Positions 1 to 7,684 of a stretch of 54,387 nucleotides of DNA are shown here, piece by piece. Source of the DNA: a bacterium UBP11_UBA4055 (lineage in GTDB: Bacteria; UBA4055); contig DFZN01000050.1 in assembly GCA_002382735.1 (NCBI GenBank), positions 1 through 54,387 on the forward strand. Reading direction: 5' to 3'. Within the stretch, counting starts at the first letter, position 1. Every line of letters starts with the position of its first letter. Under the pieces are notes generated by a model. The model saw only the letters and a program-made list of their open reading frames with translations. It searched no databases and had not been told where the DNA came from. The position numbers and the translations under genes were made by a program.

Positions 1-2
1 TC

Positions 3-1130
3 ACGACGGGAGCACAAGACCTTGCCGGCAACGCACTGGCAGCTGACTATGTATGGACATTTACAACAGAGGATACAACACCGCCTGTCATAATTTCAAC
101 ACTTCCGGTTGATGGGGCGCTCAACATTTCTATACACAGCAATATAACTGCGAAATTCAGCGAACCTATGAACTCTTCAACGATAGGTACTTTAACATTT
201 GTAGTAGAAGGTCCGGGAACAACACCGGTTGACGGCACTGTATCTTATCTGGACTCAGTTGCCACCTTTACACCTTTGAACCCTCTTGAAGGCAGCACAT
301 TATTTACCGCTACGGTCACTATGGGAGTAGAAGACCTTGCCGGCAACGCAATGGAAAGAGATTCTGTATGGACATTTACTTCAGGGTTCTCTCTCGGCGG
401 AGCCGAATCTTTCGGCGGCCTGGGTGGCGCAGCAGGAATGACCAATCAGGGTATTTTCACTGTCGTTAACGGAGATATCGCGACGACGGGAGCCTCTACA
501 CTTATAACAGGATTCCACGATTCGGACGGTAATGTCTATACTGAAACACCGCTGAATGTCGGATATGTTACCGGACTTATTCATACAGCTACAGCACCTC
601 CCGGATCAGTAGCGGGAGAGATCGCAGCGGCTTGTGCACTTGACGCACAGACAGCTTATATTAATTTGTCTCCGGCAGCACTTCCGGGCGGTATTGATGT
701 GTCTACTTATGGCGGCGGAGCAGGCGAACTTGGTTCAAGAGTTCTGGCACCCGGAATTTACAAATCAGCTCCCGGATCATTCGATATATCATTGGGCGAT
801 CTTACGCTCGACGGTCAGGGTGATCCAAATGCTCTGTGGGTATTCCAGATGGAAAGCTCACTTACAGTTGGAATTGCAGGGCCTGACGGAGCAAGAAGTG
901 TAATTCTGATAAATGGCGCTAAGACAGAGAATGTATTCTGGCAGGTAGGCAGTTTTGCGACTATCAACGGAGCAGGCGGCGGTACTATGGAAGGAACTAT
1001 AATCGCTTCAGACGGAGTTTCATTCTCCACTGCCGGAAATGTTGTTCTTTCAACACTTAACGGAAGAGCATTGGGGCTTAACGCTTCAGTTACACTGGTC
1101 AATACGATCATAAATGTACCTGTACCATAA
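3..1130 (+). CDS. Ice-binding-like DUF3494 protein with Big_5 Ig-like domains, 5' end outside window
   Basis: The reading frame is open from base 3, so the gene begins upstream and only its C-terminal 375 residues are here. Two Big_5-type Ig-like modules can be read. The first is cut and ends around LAGNALAADYVWTFTT. The second starts at TTPPVIISTLPVDGALNISI, contains the FSEPMNSSTIGT core and ends at MERDSVWTFTS. They are followed by a full DUF3494 (ice-binding/adhesin) beta-helix of about 220 residues with the usual landmarks: VNGDIATTG, LAPGIYKS, LTLDGQGDPNALWVFQ, NVFWQVGS and MEGTIIA. DUF3494 proteins bind ice crystals or act as surface adhesins; the exact ligand here is inferred. It ends in NTIINVPVP without the sorting tail seen on the second DUF3494 protein at 4730, so export or anchoring must depend on the missing N-terminus. 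An OmpA-type gene with a Big_5 module follows 89 bp downstream. Confidence 0.9.
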   Translation, partial: TTGAQDLAGNALAADYVWTFTTEDTTPPVIISTLPVDGALNISIHSNITAKFSEPMNSSTIGTLTFVVEGPGTTPVDGTVSYLDSVATFTPLNPLEGSTLFTATVTMGVEDLAGNAMERDSVWTFTSGFSLGGAESFGGLGGAAGMTNQGIFTVVNGDIATTGASTLITGFHDSDGNVYTETPLNVGYVTGLIHTATAPPGSVAGEIAAACALDAQTAYINLSPAALPGGIDVSTYGGGAGELGSRVLAPGIYKSAPGSFDISLGDLTLDGQGDPNALWVFQMESSLTVGIAGPDGARSVILINGAKTENVFWQVGSFATINGAGGGTMEGTIIASDGVSFSTAGNVVLSTLNGRALGLNASVTLVNTIINVPVP

Positions 1131-1158
1131 AACTGTCAGAAATGATAACCGGAAAAAC

Positions 1159-1186
1159 CGGAGGCAGGCAAAAGAGCCTGTCTCCG
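1159..1186 (+). other. Intercistronic RNA hairpin before the ompA-like gene
   Basis: An 11-bp stem (1159-1169 with 1176-1186, one G-U pair) has the loop AAAAGA. No U-tract follows, so it does not look like an intrinsic terminator. It lies between two same-strand genes and upstream of the AAGGAG ribosome site of the next one, which suggests mRNA processing or stability. A related hairpin lies at 2613-2663. Confidence 0.5.
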
Positions 1187-1219
1187 ACAGATCCGGAACA
1201 CTAATAAAAGGAGTAGATT

Positions 1220-2599
1220 ATGAAAATGAAAAATATATACAGCACGGTTCTGATGGCAACTGTAGTTACGCTGATGCTGGGGGGAATGACTGTTTACGCT
1301 TCGGATGCGAATCCGGGTTATGGAATAAAGAAGGGAAGCTTTGAAGTGACGCCCTTTATCGGAATAGGTTTTTTCAAAGATGAGCAGAATCTTGAGAACA
1401 GTCTTGTTTATGGTTTGAGGAACGGCTATAATTTCACCAGACATTTCGCTCTGGAAGCCACTCTCGAATTCATGAATACGAACATCGATGACGGATCACT
1501 TACAGATCCTAAACCCGGGCAATATACAAGTCCGGCGGATAAAGTGGATATCTTTTTTTATCATGCCGATGCCGTTTATAGTTTCATGCCCGAAAAAAGA
1601 TTCAATCCGTTCATTTTTGCAGGTATGGGTGGCACTCATTACAGCCCGGCAATTTCAGATCAGGATATGACGACTTTTGATTTCGGCGCGGGAGCAAAAT
1701 TCTGGATCGCAGAGCATTTCGCTCTCAGGTTCGATGTAAGAGATAATTATGTTACCGAAGTGTTTCAAAGATCTTTTGACAATCAGGAAAATTATAACGA
1801 TATAGTCCTGACACTTGGTTTGGTTTTTGCGATAGGAGGTGACAGAAAGGAAAATGTTAATATAAATGTTCAGGAAAAAGACACTTTACCTCCTTTTGTG
1901 ACACTTACTGTTCCTTATGATGCTTCTCTTGAAGTTCCTACACACAGAAAAATTCGCGTATCGTTCAGTGAGCCTGTTGATGCCAAAACGATCAACTCAA
2001 ATTCATTTCAGGTATATCTGGGGGAAATACCGGTACCAGGTGATGTTATTGTGACAACCAGTACATCAGCCACTTTCACTCAAAAAGATCTTCTGCTTCA
2101 GGATACAGTTTATGTATGTAAAGTTTCTACAGAGGTGAAAGATATTGCCGGCAACCCTCTCGCAGACGATTTTTACTGGGGTTTCAGAACCGCAAAACCG
2201 ACTTTAGCAGAAATTGAAAATCAAGTTATCGTGATGAATAAACTGGTTATGCTCGAAGATATTCATTTCAAGCACAACGAGGCTACACTCTCGGATAAAG
2301 GAAAGGAAGACCTGGGCAAGAACATCAAGACATTGAAAGACAATCCGGATATTAAAGTCCGTATAGCCGGGTATACTTCCGCTTCCGGAACAAAAGCATA
2401 TAATCAGGAGCTGAGTTTAAGAAGAGCTAATGCGGTCAGAACTTATATAATTGAGACCGGAGGAATAAAACTTGAAAGGCTTGATACTATAGGCTATGGG
2501 GAATTAAGACCGGCTATTTACGAACCTCTACCGGATGAGATCAGATCAAAAGCAGCGAAGGCAAATATGAGAGTACTTTTTGAAGTGATCGTAAAATAA
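1220..2599 (+). CDS. OmpA-family outer membrane protein with barrel, Big_5 and OmpA peptidoglycan-binding domains
   Basis: This 459-residue protein starts at ATG 1220, six bases after AAGGAG. A signal peptide covers about residues 1-27. Residues about 28-207 form a predicted eight-strand barrel (EVTPFIGIGFF at the start, DIVLTLGLVFAIGG at the end). Residues about 222-330 form a Big_5 Ig-like module (VPYDASLEVPTHRKIRVSFS, then VKDIAGNPLADDFYWGF). Residues about 345-459 are an OmpA C-terminal domain. OmpA domains tether the outer membrane to peptidoglycan through an Asp and an Arg that grip diaminopimelate. The Arg is present (LSLRRANAV, R402), but the position of the Asp in the usual G-x-T/S-D motif is Ser387 (GYTSASGT), so binding may be altered. 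Its Ig module resembles those in the ice-binding protein just upstream, suggesting that the two act together at the surface. Confidence 0.92.
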   Translation: MKMKNIYSTVLMATVVTLMLGGMTVYASDANPGYGIKKGSFEVTPFIGIGFFKDEQNLENSLVYGLRNGYNFTRHFALEATLEFMNTNIDDGSLTDPKPGQYTSPADKVDIFFYHADAVYSFMPEKRFNPFIFAGMGGTHYSPAISDQDMTTFDFGAGAKFWIAEHFALRFDVRDNYVTEVFQRSFDNQENYNDIVLTLGLVFAIGGDRKENVNINVQEKDTLPPFVTLTVPYDASLEVPTHRKIRVSFSEPVDAKTINSNSFQVYLGEIPVPGDVIVTTSTSATFTQKDLLLQDTVYVCKVSTEVKDIAGNPLADDFYWGFRTAKPTLAEIENQVIVMNKLVMLEDIHFKHNEATLSDKGKEDLGKNIKTLKDNPDIKVRIAGYTSASGTKAYNQELSLRRANAVRTYIIETGGIKLERLDTIGYGELRPAIYEPLPDEIRSKAAKANMRVLFEVIVK

Positions 2600-2612
2600 A
2601 AAAACATTTAAC

Positions 2613-2663
2613 AAGGTGCCGGAGAGGTACCACTCCTCAAAAGCCTCTCCGGAACAGCACCTT
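2613..2663 (+). other. Long intercistronic hairpin before the DUF5670 gene
   Basis: AAGGTGC (2613-2619) pairs with GCACCTT (2657-2663), and CGGAGAGG (2620-2627) pairs with CCTCTCCG (2644-2651), leaving a 16-base loop and a short bulge on one side. There is no U-tract. The next gene's AAGGGGG ribosome site begins just after the stem, so the structure may shape translation or stabilise the mRNA end. This hairpin and the one at 1159 share the motif CTCCG...CCGGAACA. Confidence 0.55.
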
Positions 2664-2675
2664 AAGGGGGAATAA

Positions 2676-2837
2676 ATGAGTAGAACACTGCTTATAATAG
2701 GTCTGACACTTTTAGTGTTGTGGCTTCTGGGTTTCATAACCTCATATACTCTCGGAGGCGGGATTCATATCCTGTTGGCAATTGCGGTAATTATGATAAT
2801 CGTATCATTGATTTCCGGGCGGAGAATAAAAATATAA
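2676..2837 (+). CDS. DUF5670 (lmo0937-type) small membrane protein
   Basis: A 53-residue protein with two hydrophobic segments (about residues 4-22 and 31-46), short polar ends and a basic C-terminus (GRRIKI). The pattern LLVLWLLGF, then GGGIHILL, matches the DUF5670/lmo0937 family of tiny membrane proteins, which are widespread near stress genes and have no established biochemical role. AAGGGGG lies six bases before the ATG. It sits 16 bp before the BON lipoprotein gene, so it belongs to the same transcription unit. Confidence 0.85.
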   Translation: MSRTLLIIGLTLLVLWLLGFITSYTLGGGIHILLAIAVIMIIVSLISGRRIKI

Positions 2838-2853
2838 AATAGGAGCACCTGTA

Positions 2854-3168
2854 ATGAAAAAAATAAACATACTTATCAGACCAATCATCCTGCTTACAAT
2901 GATCGTTTTTTTGGTGTCTTGCGCTTCGACATCAAAAAAAGAAAGTACCGGAGATTATTTTGATGATTCCGTGATTACTACAAAAGTTAAATCTCAGCTT
3001 GCAGGGGATGATTTTCTGAAATCTTTCCAGATCAGCGTAGAAACCCGCAAAGGTATTGTACAGCTTAGCGGTTTTGTCGATTCAAAAGATGCAGTCAGTA
3101 AAGCGGGCAAGATAGCAAAAAAAGTTGAAGGTGTAAATTCCGTAGAAAATGATCTTATAGTAAAATAA
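2854..3168 (+). CDS. BON-domain lipoprotein (OsmY-like)
   Basis: A 104-residue protein. A hydrophobic leader ends in the lipobox LVSC (Cys about residue 23), so it should be lipidated and attached to a membrane facing the periplasm. A single BON domain follows (about residues 36-103): DDSVITTKVKSQL, then VQLSGFVDS, then KKVEGVNSVENDLIV. BON domains bind phospholipid; E. coli OsmY has two and is induced by high osmolarity, while this protein has one. AGGAG precedes the ATG. Its place between DUF5670 and YqjD-like genes supports an envelope-stress role, but nothing here shows its ligand. Confidence 0.9.
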   Translation: MKKINILIRPIILLTMIVFLVSCASTSKKESTGDYFDDSVITTKVKSQLAGDDFLKSFQISVETRKGIVQLSGFVDSKDAVSKAGKIAKKVEGVNSVENDLIVK

Positions 3169-3189
3169 AATAATAAAAAGGAAAAAATC

Positions 3190-3501
3190 ATGAAAACAGC
3201 AGGCGAAGTATCAAGAAAAAAATTAGCTTCAGATATGAAATCGATGATATCGGATTTCGAAGCTTTACTTAAAGCAACCGCAGGCCAGGCAGATGACGAT
3301 ATTCAAACAGCCCGTTCGCGCGTGGAAAAATCTATGCATTCGGTAAAAGATCATATTGAAGATCTTGAACATACCGCGGTAGAGAAAATTAAGGAAGTCA
3401 CGGTCTCAACAGAGAAATATGTACATGATAATCCCTGGCCTATAATAGGAACCGTTGCGGGTCTGGGATTGATAACCGGCTGGCTTATCGGCCGTAAATA
3501 G
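3190..3501 (+). CDS. YqjD/ElaB (DUF883) family protein
   Basis: A 103-residue protein with a long amphipathic, heptad-like N-terminal region (about 1-78; SDFEALLKATAGQADDDIQT) and a C-terminal membrane anchor starting at DNPWPIIGTVAGLG and ending in GRK. This is the DUF883 layout. In E. coli, YqjD, ElaB and YgaM are stationary-phase inner-membrane proteins and YqjD binds ribosomes through its N-terminal part. The neighbours match too: an E. coli yqjE-like holin-X gene follows, then a small basic ORF where yqjK would be. AAGGA precedes the ATG. Confidence 0.9.
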   Translation: MKTAGEVSRKKLASDMKSMISDFEALLKATAGQADDDIQTARSRVEKSMHSVKDHIEDLEHTAVEKIKEVTVSTEKYVHDNPWPIIGTVAGLGLITGWLIGRK

Positions 3502-3510
3502 AGGTGAATT

Positions 3511-3885
3511 ATGATACTTAATGCGCTAAAGAGGATCTGGGGATCCTCAATTGAAATCATACGCACAAGGCTTGAGATATTATCCCTTGATGTTAAGGAA
3601 GCTGAGATCCGCTTTATAGGGATCCTAGTCTTTGGAATATTTACCGTTTTGCTGATCTCCCTCGGTATCATTCTGGGAGTTTTCATGCTGATCGTCACTT
3701 TTTGGGAAAGAGACCCTCTTATGATAATGGGTATTCTCACTGCAGCGCTTACCATTGGCGGCCTTGTCATGCTTATTCTTCTGATCCTGAAACTTAAAAA
3801 AGGAAGGGGTCTTTTTGACGGGATAATATACGAGCTGGATAAAGATCTCGAGACACTTGGCGACAAGACAGGGAGGTTAGAATGA
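3511..3885 (+). CDS. YqjE-like / phage-holin-superfamily membrane protein
   Basis: A 124-residue protein with an N-terminal amphipathic helix (SSIEIIRTRLEILSLDVKEA), then two membrane segments (about 32-57 and 72-95) and a charged tail ending in DKDLETLGDKTGRLE. This is the pattern of the putative actinobacterial holin-X/DUF1469 (YqjE) family. Despite the name these are not phage lysis proteins in this context: the gene lies directly after the YqjD-like gene, as in E. coli yqjDEK. Start ATG 3511 follows GAGGTG. It overlaps the next ORF by 4 bp, indicating translational coupling. Confidence 0.85.
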   Translation: MILNALKRIWGSSIEIIRTRLEILSLDVKEAEIRFIGILVFGIFTVLLISLGIILGVFMLIVTFWERDPLMIMGILTAALTIGGLVMLILLILKLKKGRGLFDGIIYELDKDLETLGDKTGRLE

Positions 3886-4106
3886 TGAAAAAACGACTGC
3901 ATGAAATAGAGTTGAGGCGTTCAGTGCTCTTTTCTTGTGCAGAATCTCAGCGCAGATCTCTGGTAAATTATTGTCAGACTTTCAGCCCGGGGATCTTTGT
4001 GTTTCATTATGCGGAGTCTGCCGTTAAAACGATCCTGAAATCAAAGATCACTAAGGTATTAACCATCTTTTCATCCCTTTGGGCGATTGTTCATCGCAGA
4101 AAATAA
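3882..4106 (+). CDS. Small basic protein in the YqjK position, function unknown
   Basis: A 74-residue, strongly basic protein (HEIELRRSVLFSCAESQRRS) with a moderately hydrophobic stretch near the C-terminus (TKVLTIFSSLWAIVHRRK). It starts at ATG 3882, inside the stop of the preceding gene, so it is probably translated by coupling. Sequence similarity to YqjK is too weak to assert. The call rests on gene order (DUF883, holin-X, small basic ORF) and on the shared pattern of an N-terminal LRR-type basic helix and a membrane-proximal end. It could instead be a lineage-specific small protein. Confidence 0.6.
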   Translation: MMKKRLHEIELRRSVLFSCAESQRRSLVNYCQTFSPGIFVFHYAESAVKTILKSKITKVLTIFSSLWAIVHRRK

Positions 4107-4160
4107 TTGTATCTTGAATTAGAATGTCAAAAGGCATTAAAAATAAATTGGGGGCATAAA

Positions 4161-4397
4161 ATGCATAAAATGAAAATAACCGGAGCAATGATCGCCCTAC
4201 TGCTGGTAATAATCATTGTCTTTCAGAACATGGAAGATGTAGATACAAAGATACTGTTTATAGATGTTACAATGCCTAATGCAGTTCTTCTCGGTATTAC
4301 CTTTCTAATCGGAACTTCAGTAGGTTTGTTGACAGCTTTTATCTGTTCAGGCAAATCCAAAGCGGTAAAAGAAAATAAAAAAGAAACTCACCAATAA
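4161..4397 (+). CDS. LapA-domain (DUF1049) inner membrane protein
   Basis: I place the start at ATG 4161, after TGGGGG, giving 78 residues. The frame stays open upstream to a TTG at 4107, but that adds non-membrane residues with no ribosome site. There are two membrane helices (about 6-22 and 38-60), with the conserved family pattern VIIIVFQNMEDVDTKILF between them, matching the LapA/YciS (lipopolysaccharide assembly protein A) domain. In E. coli LapA works with LapB in LPS homeostasis; no lapB is next to it here. Its neighbours are stress proteins, so a general envelope role is the safer inference. Confidence 0.82.
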   Translation: MHKMKITGAMIALLLVIIIVFQNMEDVDTKILFIDVTMPNAVLLGITFLIGTSVGLLTAFICSGKSKAVKENKKETHQ

Positions 4398-4422
4398 TGA
4401 ACCTCCAAGAAAGGATTTAAAA

Positions 4423-4713
4423 ATGAACTGGGATAAAGTAGAAGGAAAGTGGAAGCAGCAGAGAGGTAAAGCCATGGATGATTGGGGCCAGTTGATGAAT
4501 GACGAACTTGCTGCCATAGCAGGCAGATATGAGCACCTTGTGGGTGTTCTTCAGGAGAAATTCGGTATTGCACAGGAAGATTCCAAAAAACAAGTTGACG
4601 AATACAATAAAATTATACTGAAATTGAAAGAGTCGAATGAGAATCTTTTAAAATTGCAGAAAACATCCGAAGAAAAATTAAAGAAACTAACGAAAAAAAA
4701 TGTTATCAAATAG
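4423..4713 (+). CDS. CsbD-family stress protein
   Basis: A 96-residue soluble protein. Residues 1-62 are a clear CsbD domain (MNWDKVEGKWKQQRGKAMDD, WGQLMNDELAAIAGRYEHL, KFGIAQEDSKKQVDEY). A lysine-rich coiled-coil-like tail follows (about 63-96) that typical members of about 60-70 residues lack. CsbD proteins are abundant general-stress proteins (sigma-B dependent in Bacillus) of unknown mechanism. GAAAGG precedes the ATG. The next gene's ribosome site begins seven bases after the stop. Confidence 0.92.
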   Translation: MNWDKVEGKWKQQRGKAMDDWGQLMNDELAAIAGRYEHLVGVLQEKFGIAQEDSKKQVDEYNKIILKLKESNENLLKLQKTSEEKLKKLTKKNVIK

Positions 4714-4729
4714 ATCCATGGAGGATAGT

Positions 4730-5824
4730 ATGATGAACTGTAAAAAACGCACGGAAGTTTTAAAAAGGAGTTGGGTGAAAATTTTCAAAGCAATGTTATT
4801 GCTTATAGTACTGACAGCACCTTTTACGCTATTATCTGAAATAATTGAGCCTGTAAACCTCGGATCGACAGAAAGATTCGCAATACTGGCAGGATCACTG
4901 ATTACTAACAATCCGACATCCGCAGTAACAGGTGATATAGGTTTGAGCCCCGCTGCAGGTTCCGCTATAGCAGGATTCGGCCTCTTAGAAGTGGCAGGAA
5001 CAATTTATACGGTTGATGCAACAGGTCCGGCAGGATCAGTTGAAGACGCAGCAATGCTGACAGTTGCTCAGGGTGATTTAACCATAGCGTACAACGATGC
5101 AGCGGAAAGAGCACCTGTTCCGACAGGAGATTTTTTAAATCCGGGTTCGGGAAACCTCGGCGGTCAGATACTGGTTCCGGGTCTTTACAAGTTTACCGGC
5201 ACAGCTGAATTAACGGCCGGAAATCTTACCTTTGATGCTCAGAATGATTCTAATGCGGTTTTTATTATGATGGTTGCTACAGGATTGAACACCGCATCAG
5301 GCACGCAGGTTATTCTCGCTAATCAGGCTAAAGCCCGGAATATATTCTGGCAGGTAGGTACATCTGCAGCTTTGGGAACATACACCGTTTTCAAAGGAAC
5401 CATAATGGCGGATCAATCTGTAACGATGGCTTCAGGAGCCGAGATAGAAGGAAGATTGTTAGCCAGTATTGCTGCGGTAACGATCGATGCATGTACTGTT
5501 AAGATCCCCGAATCAGAAAGCGGGATCGATGACGATCCGGTTACGCCGAAAGAATTCTCTTTACTGCAGAATTATCCGAACCCTTTCAATCCGACAACTA
5601 TGATCCGCTACAGCATTACAAAGGATTCAAAGGTATCACTGAAAGTTTTCGATATGCTTGGACAGGAAGTTGCCACGCTTGTTGACGAATATCAGAACGC
5701 GGGGAGCTATTCTGTTCAGTTCGATACAGAGAATGGAATAAAAAATCTCTCAGCAGGAGTCTATTTCTACCGATTGAAAGCTGACTCATTTGTATCGGTA
5801 AAAAAACTCATGCTGATAAAGTAA
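4730..5824 (+). CDS. Secreted ice-binding-like DUF3494 protein with C-terminal sorting domain
   Basis: I chose ATG 4730, five bases after GGAGG (4720-4724). A GTG at 4775 after AAAGGAG would give a shorter, more standard signal peptide and is a real alternative. The protein (364 residues from 4730) has a signal sequence (FKAMLLLIVLTAPFTLLS), a DUF3494 domain (GSTERFAILAGSLITNNP to ACTVKIP, about 200 residues) and a short linker. It ends in a type A sorting/FlgD-like domain of about 80 residues, beginning LLQNYPNPFNPTTMIRYSI and ending FYRLKADSFVSVKKLMLIK. In FCB bacteria such tails direct export by type IX secretion and surface attachment. It is therefore a likely cell-surface ice-binding or adhesive protein. 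It closes the small stress-gene string and differs from the protein at 3-1130 in its export tail. Confidence 0.92.
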   Translation: MMNCKKRTEVLKRSWVKIFKAMLLLIVLTAPFTLLSEIIEPVNLGSTERFAILAGSLITNNPTSAVTGDIGLSPAAGSAIAGFGLLEVAGTIYTVDATGPAGSVEDAAMLTVAQGDLTIAYNDAAERAPVPTGDFLNPGSGNLGGQILVPGLYKFTGTAELTAGNLTFDAQNDSNAVFIMMVATGLNTASGTQVILANQAKARNIFWQVGTSAALGTYTVFKGTIMADQSVTMASGAEIEGRLLASIAAVTIDACTVKIPESESGIDDDPVTPKEFSLLQNYPNPFNPTTMIRYSITKDSKVSLKVFDMLGQEVATLVDEYQNAGSYSVQFDTENGIKNLSAGVYFYRLKADSFVSVKKLMLIK

Positions 5825-5852
5825 ATAAGTTCATAAAAAAATGGAGATTAAA

Positions 5853-6527
5853 TTGAAGATCATTGTAACGGCTGGGTATATGATGCTTGCGTTGATGATT
5901 TTAAATTGCGGCAAGGAAAAGTCTGAAAAAGAACAAAAAATCGACTACAGTATATCATACGATGAAATTGTAGTCCGGGAAATGGCTGAGGAAAAACAAT
6001 ATTATAAAGTTTTTCTTGACTTTAAATTCGGTATGAGTCAGGTTCAGGTTGAAAGTAAATTCGACAGTTTATTTTATGAAGGTAAAGTGTTTCAGGATTC
6101 AACTATACAAATATCGTATCTGGATACGAATATTACAGTTTTCGGACACATGTACGATTTCCATTCTGATTCAACGATCTACAAATCAATAATTCACAGC
6201 GATTATTTCAGTGATTCATTATACATTCAGACGATCGTGATCTACGCAGGTTATAAGCCTTCTACATACGAAGAACTGATAGAAATGTACGAAGAAAAGT
6301 ACGGTGATTTCAAACTTCAAAGGGAAGATTCGTATTCCTCAAGTAATACTATTTGGGTAAACGGCAACAGAGAAATTATAATTTCTGAATTGTCAGGTAT
6401 CGGAATTTCAATAAAATATACAGACCTCAAGATCAGAAATTCAAAAAATACAGGACAGAGCAATAAAGACGAATTTGATATGAAGGAAAATATCGAAAGA
6501 TCCAAAGATACAGAGTCTGAGATATAA
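5853..6527 (+). CDS. Putative lipoprotein of unknown function
   Basis: A 224-residue protein from TTG 5853, which lies six bases after GGAG. An ATG at 5841 in the same frame has no ribosome site but cannot be excluded. The hydrophobic leader ends ALMILNCGKEK, a relaxed lipobox with Cys before a charged linker. The body is acidic and rich in Tyr and Ser (YSISYDEIVVREMAEEKQYY, VILDFKFGMSQ-like text VFLDFKFGMSQVQVESKF), with repeated beta-strand-like alternation. I recognise no family. It is the last gene before the terminator at 6533, so it closes the stress transcription unit. Confidence 0.75.
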   Translation: MKIIVTAGYMMLALMILNCGKEKSEKEQKIDYSISYDEIVVREMAEEKQYYKVFLDFKFGMSQVQVESKFDSLFYEGKVFQDSTIQISYLDTNITVFGHMYDFHSDSTIYKSIIHSDYFSDSLYIQTIVIYAGYKPSTYEELIEMYEEKYGDFKLQREDSYSSSNTIWVNGNREIIISELSGIGISIKYTDLKIRNSKNTGQSNKDEFDMKENIERSKDTESEI

Positions 6528-6532
6528 GTTTT

Positions 6533-6557
6533 AAACCCCGGGATGTCGGGGTTTTTT
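6533..6557 (+). terminator. Intrinsic terminator after the stress gene string
   Basis: AAACCCCG (6533-6540) pairs with CGGGGTTT (6547-6554) around the six-base loop GGATGT, and the T-run continues to 6557. It stands six bases after the stop at 6527. Confidence 0.92.
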
Positions 6558-6577
6558 AATAAATTAACAGGTGTAAA

Positions 6578-7654
6578 ATGACTATTTCTAATACTTCACT
6601 AATAAAAAAACTGCTGCTGATATTCCTTGTTATTACCGGATTGCACTTCGCAGAAGCTTTCCTGATGCCGCTTATCATTGCCGGGGTGCTGGCTACGCTT
6701 TTGCTACCTTTATGCAGATGGCTTGAAAATAAGAAATTCCCGAAAGCACTTGCAGTTATAGTCAGTATGCTGGTTTTGTTAACGGTTTTGGTGGGTGTCG
6801 GCACGCTTCTGGGCTGGCAGATATCCGAATTGGCTAATGATTTCGCAGTGTTAAAACAAAAACTTATTGAAACAGGCGTTCGACTTCAGGATTATATATT
6901 TGATCATCTGGGGATCTCGCTAAAGAAACAATCTCAGATGCTGCATGAAGAGCAACCTTCAGTTGCAGGCGTTGTACAGATAGTCGCTGATTCTCTTGTA
7001 TATATTTTCACGAATTTCGTTTTTGTGCTGGCATATTTCTTTCTTCTACTGTACTATCGCTCCCATCTGCGGGCTTTCATTCTCAAACTTACAAAGGCTT
7101 CACAGCATGACGAGACGGAGAGTGTCCTCAACGACATAACTCATGTGTCCCAGCAGTATCTTCTCGGACTTGCCAAGATGATATTTTTATTATGGATTAT
7201 GTACGGGATAGGGTTTTCTGTGATCGGAGTTAAAAACGCTTTATTTTTTGCGATTCTCTGCGGACTTCTTGAAATAATTCCTTTCGTAGGAAACATAACA
7301 GGCACATCGATAACATTGCTGATCTCCTTTGTGAACGGTGCGAGTCTTACTATACTTGCAGCTATTATCATAACTTATCTCATAATACAATTTATTCAGG
7401 GATGGTTGATTGAACCTATAATTTTGGGACCGCATGTAAGAATTAATCCTTTTACGACTGTCATAGCACTTGTTCTCGGAAAACTGATATGGGGTATCCC
7501 GGGCATTTTCCTTGCCATACCGCTTATTGCAATGTTCAAGATCGTATGTGATCATATTGAGTCATTAAAACCTTACGGTTTTCTAATAGGAGATATTGTT
7601 ACAGGAAAAGAAAAGAAGGAATTTATAAAAAAATTGAGAAAAATAATCAAATAA
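6578..7654 (+). CDS. AI-2E family transporter (PerM/YdiK type)
   Basis: A 358-residue polytopic membrane protein of usual family length. It has an N-terminal pair of helices (about 10-30 and 55-80), a central amphipathic soluble stretch (about 85-140, ELANDFAVLKQKLIETGVRL), then further helices with family hallmarks: GLLEIIPFVGNITGTSITLL, IIQFIQGWLIEPIILGPHV, and LVLGKLIWGIPGIFLAIPL. Despite the name, many members are not autoinducer exporters; some act as Na+/H+ antiporters or as osmotic-stress permeases. It starts 20 bp after a terminator with no clear promoter between, and ends 30 bp before the cyclic glucan synthase, so the two may be co-expressed. Confidence 0.9.
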   Translation: MTISNTSLIKKLLLIFLVITGLHFAEAFLMPLIIAGVLATLLLPLCRWLENKKFPKALAVIVSMLVLLTVLVGVGTLLGWQISELANDFAVLKQKLIETGVRLQDYIFDHLGISLKKQSQMLHEEQPSVAGVVQIVADSLVYIFTNFVFVLAYFFLLLYYRSHLRAFILKLTKASQHDETESVLNDITHVSQQYLLGLAKMIFLLWIMYGIGFSVIGVKNALFFAILCGLLEIIPFVGNITGTSITLLISFVNGASLTILAAIIITYLIIQFIQGWLIEPIILGPHVRINPFTTVIALVLGKLIWGIPGIFLAIPLIAMFKIVCDHIESLKPYGFLIGDIVTGKEKKEFIKKLRKIIK

Positions 7655-7684
7655 AGCGGAAAAGTTCAAAAGACCACATATAAT

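Noticed and set aside
1159..1186. Intrinsic terminator after the first ice-binding gene
   Set aside because: A strong stem but no U-tract; GACAGATCC follows.
3351..3902. 183-residue antisense frame over the YqjD/YqjE region
   Set aside because: The + strand holds two recognised families with ribosome sites; the antisense text is low complexity.
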